Below, in pieces: positions 58,401-64,000 of a stretch of DNA of 64,000 bases. The stretch spans positions 28,526 to 92,525 of the forward strand of contig NZ_JAHWGP010000032.1 of assembly GCF_020873915.1 (NCBI RefSeq), in the 5' to 3' direction. The notes beneath the pieces are model-generated. The model ran no database searches and was not told the origin of the DNA. It saw nothing but the letters and a program-made list of their open reading frames with translations. The stretch's first letter is position 1. Each line of letters opens with the position of its first letter. Position numbers and translations under genes: made by a program. Source of the DNA: Streptomyces sp. DH5. Its GTDB lineage: Bacteria; Actinomycetota; Actinomycetes; Streptomycetales; Streptomycetaceae.

Positions 58401-61082
58401 GGCGACGCCCGGGTGGGAGGCGAGGACGGCCTCGATCTCGCCGGGTTCGACGCGGAAGCCGCGCAGCTGTATCTGGGTGTCGGCGCGGCCGAGGTAGTCC
58501 AGCGTGCCGTCGGGGCGGCGCCGGGCCAGGTCGCCCGAACGGTACATGCGGGTGCCGGGCGGGCCGTAGGGGTCGTCGAGGAAGCGTTCGGCGGTCGGCC
58601 CGGGCCGGTTCAGGTACCCGGCGGCGACGCCGGCGCCGGAGACGTACATCTCACCGGTCGCGCCGGGCGGGACCGGGCGCCCCTCGGAGTCCAGCAGATG
58701 GACGCGCAGGTCGGCGAGCGGGGTGCCGATGACACTGCCGCGGCGCGGGTCGTCCAGGTCGGCCCGGGTGAGGCGGTGGTGGGTGACGTGCACGGTCGTC
58801 TCGGTGATGCCGTACATGTTCACCAGCGCCGGGCGGTCGATGCCGTGCCGGTCGGCCCAGGGGCGCAGCCGCGCGGGGCGCAGGGCCTCGCCGCCGAAGA
58901 CGACGTAACGCAACTTCCCTGTGTCGCCGCCCTGTTCCAGGTCGGCGTCGACGAGCTGCTCGAACGCGGACGGCGTCTGGCTGAGGACGGTCACGCCCTC
59001 GCGGTGCAGCAGTTCCAGGAACTCCCGGGGCGAGCGGCTGACGGAGTACGGCACGACGACGACTTGGGCGCCGTGCAGCAGGGCGCCCCAGATCTCCCAG
59101 ACGGAGAAGTCGAAGGCGTAGGAGTGGAACAGCGTCCACACGTCGTCGGCGCGGAAGTCGAAGTGCTCGGCCGCGGCGGCGAAGAGCCTCACGACGGCCG
59201 CGTGCGGGACGGGCACGCCCTTGGGGCGGCCGGTGGAGCCGGAGGTGTGGATGATGTACGCGATGTCGGAGGGGTCCACCGGCCCGTGCCGGTCGGCGTC
59301 GCCCAGGTCGGCGTGGGCGCGGCGGGCGAGGGCGTCCGCGACCGCCGGATCGTCCAGCAGGAGGGCGGGGACGGTGTCCCCGGCGAGGTGGGCGTGGGCC
59401 TGCTCGGTGACGAGGACGACGGGGGCCGCGTCCTCGACGACGAGCCGCAGCCGCTCGGCCGGGTGACCCGGGTCCAGGGGCAGGTAGGCGGCGCCGGTCT
59501 TGAGGACGGCCAGCAGGGCGGGCAGCAGCCGCGTCCCGCGCTCCAGGGCCAGGGCCACCACCCGGCCCGGGCCGGCCCCGTGCTCGGTCAGCAGCCGGGC
59601 CAGGCGGTTGGCCTCGGCGTTGAGGGCGGCGTACGTGAGCCGTTCGCCTCCGCAGGTGACGGCGGTGCGCTCGGGTCCGGCCGCCACCCGCTCCTCGAAG
59701 AGCTGGGTGAGGGTCCGCTCGGCGGGAAGAGCGCGTACGGGGGTGTCGCCGGGGTGTTCGCCCGGCAGCAGGAGGTCCAGGTCGCGCAGCGGTGTCGTCG
59801 GCCCGGCCTCGGCCAGCCGGTGCAGCAGCGTGACGAACCGGTCTCGGTGCAGGGCGAGTTCGTCCTCCTCGTACAGCGCGGGGTTGGCGTCGAAGGCCAG
59901 CCACAGCCCGCCGGAGCGGGCACCGGGGCGCACCGAGATCTGCAGGTCGTCGACGGCTCCGCCGGACAGGTGGTGCCAGGTGGTGGGGTGAGCGCCGAAG
60001 ACCGGGGACTCGTCGAACGGGACGATGTTGAGCACCGGCCCGTACAGCCGGCGTCCGGTGCCCAGCAGCCCCAGGTCGCGGCGGAGGAACTCGCCCCGGT
60101 AGCGCTGGTGGCGGCGCAGGGCCTTCAGTTCGTCCGCGACGGCCCGGGCCAGTTCCGCCACCTGCGTGCCGGCGGCGGCGGCGACGCGCAGCGGGAGGAC
60201 GTCGGAGGCGGTGCCGGGGGTGCGCAGGGCGGTGCTGCCGAGCCGGCTCATCGTGGCCAGGCCCAGCACCAGGTCGGTGGCGCCGGTCATCCGGTGCAGG
60301 TAGACGGCGGTGGCGGCGGTCAGCAGGTCGGTGCGCCGGACGCCGAGGCGGGCCGCGGCGGCGTCGAGGGCCTGGGTCTCGGTGGGCGTCAGTTCGGCGG
60401 TGCGGCGCAGGAAGGGAGCGGTGGGGGCGGCCGTGCGGGAGGTGAGCCGGGCGGGTTCCGGCAGGCCGGCCAGGCGCCGCGCCCAGTGGTCGCGGTCGCG
60501 GGTGTACGCGTCGGAGGCGCGGTAGGCCGCCTCCTCCTCCTGGAGCCGGCTCACCGGCGCGAAGCCGCAGGGGTCCGGCTCGCGTCCTTCGGCCAGGGCG
60601 TTGTACGTCTCGGCCAGGCGCCGCCCGAGGAGCTTGTAGCTGTAGCCGTCGAGCAGGAGGTGATGGGCCCTCAGCAGCCAGAGGTGGCGATCGGGGGCCA
60701 GGGTCAGCAGGGTGTGCGCGAACAGCGGGCCCTTCTCGAGGTCCACGGGGACCGCGAGGTCGGCGCGGACGTGGGCCCATGCGGCGGCCCCGGGGTCCTC
60801 GGCGCCGCTGACGTCGACCCGGTGCAGGGTCCAGTCGTCCGCCTCCGGGGTGAGCCGGCAGTGGGGGCCGTCGTCGCCGTCGGTGAAACGCAGGGCGAAG
60901 GTGTCGGCCTCGCCGACGGTGCGCCGCAGCGCGGTCTCGAACAGGCCGGTGTCGAGGTGGCCGTGGATCTCCACCGCCTCCGCGGTGTTGTACGCGGCGC
61001 TGTCCGGTGCGAGCCGCCCGGCGTACCAGAGGCCCTCCTGGGCTCCGGACAGCGGTCGACGTTCGTCCTCCTGGAGTGACAT
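52440..61082 (-). CDS. antC: AntC: two-module NRPS (C-A-T-C-AL-KR-T)
   Basis: A 2880-aa synthetase. C1 about 10-440 (HHLLLDG at 140-146) joins the aminosalicyl starter to threonine. A1 about 455-965, where pocket residues read D-F-W-S-V-G-M-V-H, very near the Thr code. T1 (Ser1013). C2 about 1070-1510 (HHSAADG at 1193). A linker at about 1515-1605 resembles the C-terminal subdomain of an adenylation domain. An AMP-ligase domain about 1670-2205 (TSGSTGLPKAV) is assigned to pyruvate. KR about 2245-2740 (TGGLGGVG at 2466, Lys2569, Tyr2606) makes lactate. T2 (Ser2788). A charged C-terminal helix may dock to AntD. ATG 61082 is chosen over the longer frame. Confidence 0.96.
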
Positions 61083-61328
61083 AGCACAACCCTCACGTGG
61101 CAAGCCGTAATGTCCCGGACGGCAGGGGCCCGGCCGGATCGGTCGGGTGCGGACACCGCTTGGTGCCGCCCCCGCGTGGGTGAACGCGCAGGGCAGGCCC
61201 ACGGAGTGGAGAAGGAGTCCCGCACGCCGAGGGCAGGGGATCGGTCACCCGCCCCGGTCTCACGGCACAGCACGGTGGGGCACCGGTACGGACCGGGTCA
61301 AGGCGAACCGGCCTCCGCGGACGCCGAT

Positions 61329-61344
61329 TCAGGGGTTTCCCTGA
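61329..61344. promoter_or_regulatory. PAS-LuxR (PimM/FscRI-type) operator between antC and antB
   Basis: TCAGGGGTTTCCCTGA is a 16-bp site whose outer six bases form perfect arms. It has the GGG-N4-CCC core of operators bound by PAS-LuxR regulators such as PimM and FscRI. A second, partial site, CTAGGGAAAAC, starts at 61384. FscRI from the candicidin cluster is known to activate antBA and antCDE in Streptomyces albus, and this is exactly the region between those two operons. Confidence 0.7.
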
Positions 61345-61352
61345 AAAAAGCG

Positions 61353-61378
61353 GAGCCGGGGAGTGCGCGCCCCGGCTC
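61353..61378. repeat. 9-bp hairpin between the two LuxR-type sites
   Basis: GAGCCGGGG (61353-61361) and CCCCGGCTC (61370-61378) form a perfect stem with an eight-base loop, lying between the full and partial PAS-LuxR-type sites. It could insulate the divergent promoters or sit in the 5' leader of one transcript. Confidence 0.45.
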
Positions 61379-61552
61379 GACTTCTAGGGAAAACACGCGA
61401 CTTCCCCTCACACCGGGTTCTCCGCTGGATTCGGCCGCGTCCCGCCGTGCACTCTCGGAAGGCCCCGACACGTCCCGCGGAAAGCCGCGGCGGCACACCG
61501 GTCCCGGGTCCTTGGATCCCCGGAAACGAACGACGGAAAGAAGGCTGACGGC

Positions 61553-62872
61553 ATGCACCGCGCGTTGTGTCCGGTCGAGACGCTCTACGTGGGCCAGAGA
61601 AGCAGAGCCGTGCTGTCCTGCGCCCTGCGCGGTCCCGTGGACGTCGCGGCCTTGTCGGCCGCGTTCGACGCCACGACGGAGGCGAACCCACCGCTGCGCT
61701 CCCGCATCGAGCAGAACGGCGCGGGCCACGTACTGCGCCTTCTCGGTGAGGACGAGCGGCCCCGGCTGGTCGTACGGACCGGCGACGAGACGGAGGCCCA
61801 CGCGGCGGAACTGAACCGGCCCCTCCCGGTCGGGGGGCCGCTGAGCCGGGCCACCCTGGTCAGCGCGCCGGGCGGCGAGAACCACCTGTTCGTACTGGTG
61901 GTGGACCACACGGTCGTCGACGGCCACAGCGGCATCGCGCTGCACAACGCCCTGTGGGACCGCTACCGTGCGCTGGTCGACGGGGAGCCCGCCGCCGTGG
62001 CCGCTGATGCCGGCCGGCCGCGCTGGCCCGACCCCGTCAGCCGGCTGCTGCCCCCGGCCGACGCCGCCGACACGGCGAAGTACCTCGACGGACGCCTCGA
62101 GGAGACGCGACGGTACCCGGTCGCCCTGGTGCCGTACGACGTGCCACGCCCGTCCGCGGGCGCTCACGAGACCGGCCCGGACGGGCACATCGAGGTCCGC
62201 AGGCTGACCCTGGACGCAGACCTCACCTCGCGGTTGCGCCGCACGGCGCGCGGCGCGGGCGTCTCCGCGCACGCCCTGATCGCCGCGACGCTGCTGGCCA
62301 CGGCCCGGCGGCGCCTGGACGGCGACGGGCCCCGCACCCTCGGCTGCCTCTCCCCCATCGACCTGCGCTCGCGGTTGTCGCCGCCGCTGTCCGCCTCGGC
62401 GCTGGTCCCCGCGGTCACCACCCACCTGCAGACCCTGGACGTGTCCGAGGCCTCCGAGCCGCTCCAGCTGGCCCGTGCCGTGCACGGGCGTCTGAGCGAC
62501 TTCCTCTCCCGCGGCGACCACTTCCACGAGATGCGCATCACGCCGGAGGTCCCCCGCAATCCCGCTCTGCAGCTGGCCACGGTCATCGCCACCAACATGG
62601 GCGTCGTCCCCGGCCCCCGCCTCCCGAGCGGACTGCGGGCGGTCGACGTGCGTCTGGTGCCGGCCCGCGAGCACTACTTCCCGCAGGCGGGACGCAGCCC
62701 CGTCATGGCGTGCGTGGTCTCCTTCGAAGGACGGCTCTCCATCGAGTTCCCGCACTCCACCGCCTGTTACAGCCCGTCTTTCATGAGCGCGTTCCGCGAC
62801 GACGTGCGCGCCGGGCTGCTCCGCTTCGCGACCGCGGCGGACGCCCGGCACGCCCGGGCGGCCACGGGCTGA
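61553..62872 (+). CDS. antB: AntB: discrete acyltransferase (PapA5-like)
   Basis: A 439-aa enzyme of the condensation-domain/phthiocerol acyltransferase fold. It carries the catalytic motif in VVDHTVVDGHSG (His119, Asp123-Gly124). AntB transfers acyl groups from CoA to the C8 hydroxyl of the antimycin dilactone after AntM reduction, generating the ester-chain variety. The ATG at 61553 follows GAAAGAAGG. It is first in the antBA operon, 53 bp before antA, and divergent from antC across a 470-bp control region. Confidence 0.94.
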   Translation: MHRALCPVETLYVGQRSRAVLSCALRGPVDVAALSAAFDATTEANPPLRSRIEQNGAGHVLRLLGEDERPRLVVRTGDETEAHAAELNRPLPVGGPLSRATLVSAPGGENHLFVLVVDHTVVDGHSGIALHNALWDRYRALVDGEPAAVAADAGRPRWPDPVSRLLPPADAADTAKYLDGRLEETRRYPVALVPYDVPRPSAGAHETGPDGHIEVRRLTLDADLTSRLRRTARGAGVSAHALIAATLLATARRRLDGDGPRTLGCLSPIDLRSRLSPPLSASALVPAVTTHLQTLDVSEASEPLQLARAVHGRLSDFLSRGDHFHEMRITPEVPRNPALQLATVIATNMGVVPGPRLPSGLRAVDVRLVPAREHYFPQAGRSPVMACVVSFEGRLSIEFPHSTACYSPSFMSAFRDDVRAGLLRFATAADARHARAATG

Positions 62873-62925
62873 GCCCCTCCCCGCTCCCCCATCCTCCCGG
62901 CTGCCGTAAGGAGGCCCTGCCCTAC

Positions 62926-63444
62926 ATGACCACCGTCAGCGAACTCCCCTCCCCCCTGACACTGCTCCCCCGAGCCCAGGCGGGTGACAAGCACGCGATG
63001 AACCACCTGCTGACGGGCATCACGCCCTACGTGGCGCGCATCTGCCGGTCCGTCACACACGACGACGGTGCCGACGCCACGCAGGAGGCGCTGCTCGCCA
63101 TCTACCGGGGCCTGGGCTCCTTGCGCGAACCGGCGGCGTTCTACGGCTGGGTGCGCTCGGTGACTGTCCGCGAGGCCGTCCGCACCGCCAAGCGCTACGG
63201 CGAGGAACGCTGCTGTTCCGAAGTCGAGTCGCAGCACGAGACGAACCCCCTGGACGCGGTGCACATCAGCGACGTGCTGGAGCGCCTGTCCCCGGCGCAC
63301 CGGCAGGTCCTCACCCTGCGCGCCTACGGGCTCAACGAGGAGGAGATGGCTGAGGTGCTCGCCCTGCCCGTGGGCACGGTCCGCTCCCGTCTCTTCCGTG
63401 CCCGCCGCCGGTTCCAGGAGGCGTGGCAGCCCTCGGCGGCGTGA
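62926..63444 (+). CDS. antA: AntA: orphan ECF sigma factor controlling the ant cluster
   Basis: A 172-aa sigma factor with region 2 around DDGADATQEALLAIYRGL and FYGWVRSVTVREAVR, and region 4 around LSPAHRQVLTLRAYGLNEEEMAEVLALPVGTVRSRL. There is no adjacent anti-sigma gene, which fits AntA, an orphan factor that drives antGF and antHIJKLMNO. The protein ends in Ser-Ala-Ala; the terminal Ala-Ala is the known signal for ClpXP degradation of AntA. The ATG at 62926 has AAGGAGG 11 bases upstream, a long spacing. Confidence 0.95.
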   Translation: MTTVSELPSPLTLLPRAQAGDKHAMNHLLTGITPYVARICRSVTHDDGADATQEALLAIYRGLGSLREPAAFYGWVRSVTVREAVRTAKRYGEERCCSEVESQHETNPLDAVHISDVLERLSPAHRQVLTLRAYGLNEEEMAEVLALPVGTVRSRLFRARRRFQEAWQPSAA

Positions 63445-63481
63445 GCCCGGTGTCGGCGCCCCGGGCCGGGCCCGTACGCAA

Positions 63482-63514
63482 GCGGCCGTGGCGGTGTGTC
63501 ACCGCCACGGCCGC
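63482..63514. terminator. Terminator between antA and the convergent regulator
   Basis: A perfect 14-bp inverted repeat (63482-63495 and 63501-63514) with a five-base loop lies 37 bp after the antA stop and before the convergent luxR-type gene. Confidence 0.85.
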
Positions 63515-63547
63515 CGCCCTGGGCTCGGTGAGCCCCGCTCGGTCCTG

Positions 63548-63991
63548 CTACCGCACGCGTTCCGCGCGGACGCGCGGGGGCCACTGTCCCGCGGCGAACA
63601 TCCCCAGCGCGTGCGCCCGCGCCACCAGGGCGGGGCGGTTGGGCGCGTCGAAGCGCCGCAGCATCTGCCCCACGCGGTACTCGATTCCCTGGCGGCTCAG
63701 ATAGAGACGGGAGGCCATCTGCACCGTGGACTCGCCACGCGCCACACCCTCCAGGACCTGCGCGTCGAGGGCGCAGAGCACGGGCCCGTCGGACACCGTC
63801 TCCTCGGGTCGGCGCAGGAAGACGACGACGCCGAGGATCTCACCGGAGGGATTCCTGACGGCGGCCGCGGTGACGGCAGGGCTTGGGCGAGTTCCGGGGT
63901 CGGGCGGTTGGTCGGGCCGTGACCGCTTGGGGTGCATAGCAGAGCAGGCACGGGTTTCGTGATCATTGGGGTGTCGAAGCTCAACGATCAT
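63548..63991 (-). pseudogene. LuxR-type regulator, C-terminal part, probably 5'-truncated
   Basis: The C-terminal half is a good LuxR-like helix-turn-helix (LEGVARGESTVQMASRLYLSRQGIEYRVGQMLRRFDAPN) preceded by strands like the end of a PAS domain (VRNPSGEILGVVVFLRRP). Upstream of about 63885 codon usage becomes poor and the reading (HPNDHETRACSAMHPKRS) no longer looks like a PAS domain. I infer that the 5' end was replaced by a rearrangement or insertion beyond the window edge. A truncated PAS-LuxR regulator is the best guess. If it is intact, a start at the ATG near 63938 would give a short protein. Confidence 0.55.
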
Positions 63992-64000
63992 GAGGTGGCC

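Noticed and set aside
55977-61079. A 1700-codon open frame opposite antC
   Set aside because: It mirrors the NRPS gene on the other strand. It is Gly/Val/Arg-rich with no domain, a typical antisense shadow of high-GC coding DNA.

Overview
This is high-GC actinobacterial DNA with strong G/C preference at third codon positions, many GTG starts, overlapping GTGA/ATGA gene junctions and an antimycin-type biosynthetic cluster. It almost certainly comes from a Streptomyces chromosome, probably an arm, because the left half is full of decayed genes and insertion-sequence remnants. I see no rRNA, tRNA or CRISPR array.

Left half (1-37.5 kb): accessory genes separated by debris. Intact units are a copper efflux ATPase behind a copper chaperone, a hydrolase/SARP divergent pair, a vanadium-haloperoxidase/PAP2-like secreted enzyme, a secreted S33 peptidase-like lipoprotein, a CPBP protease/sensor kinase/response regulator operon, a TetR/FAD-monooxygenase divergent pair with two matching operators, a MerR/two-domain hydrolase divergent pair with a 19-bp-spacer promoter, a membrane-tethered Mrr-like nuclease, a PucR-type regulator divergent from a ferredoxin reductase and acyl desaturase, an ECF sigma factor, a pentapeptide-like repeat membrane protein and a RibD/DHFR-fold protein. 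Between them lie pseudogenes: IS21, IS256 and possibly IS5 remnants, an NmrA-like fragment, a response-regulator tail, a sigma-factor fragment fused to a SLOG-like fragment, a helicase-associated-domain remnant, arsenite permease and arsenate reductase remnants, a decayed secreted protein and two universal-stress-protein remnants.

Right half (37.5-63.5 kb): a complete antimycin (ant) cluster. On the minus strand, antHIJKLMNO encodes the five-part phenylacetyl-CoA-oxygenase-like complex, a ketoreductase, tryptophan 2,3-dioxygenase and a formamidase-fold protein. antG-antF and a separate phosphopantetheinyl transferase (antQ) run on the plus strand. antC (C-A-T-C-AL-KR-T), antD (KS-AT-ACP-TE) and antE (crotonyl-CoA carboxylase/reductase) run on the minus strand. 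antB (acyltransferase) and antA (orphan ECF sigma ending in Ala-Ala) run on the plus strand. Tryptophan-derived anthranilate is loaded on AntG by AntF, oxidised to 3-aminosalicylate by AntHIJKL and formylated, then joined to threonine, reduced pyruvate (lactate) and an alkylmalonyl unit by AntC/AntD. AntM reduces the C8 ketone, the thioesterase closes the nine-membered dilactone and AntB adds the C8 ester. No kynureninase (antP) is present, so this looks like the intermediate form that has antQ but not antP.

The most unusual points are a Cys in place of the nucleophile Ser in AntO, a short unlisted leader ORF whose stop overlaps the antH start, an extra antitoxin-like gene inside the cluster, a perfect PAS-LuxR-type operator between antB and antC, and the reconstructable decay of the ECF sigma/anti-sigma operon.
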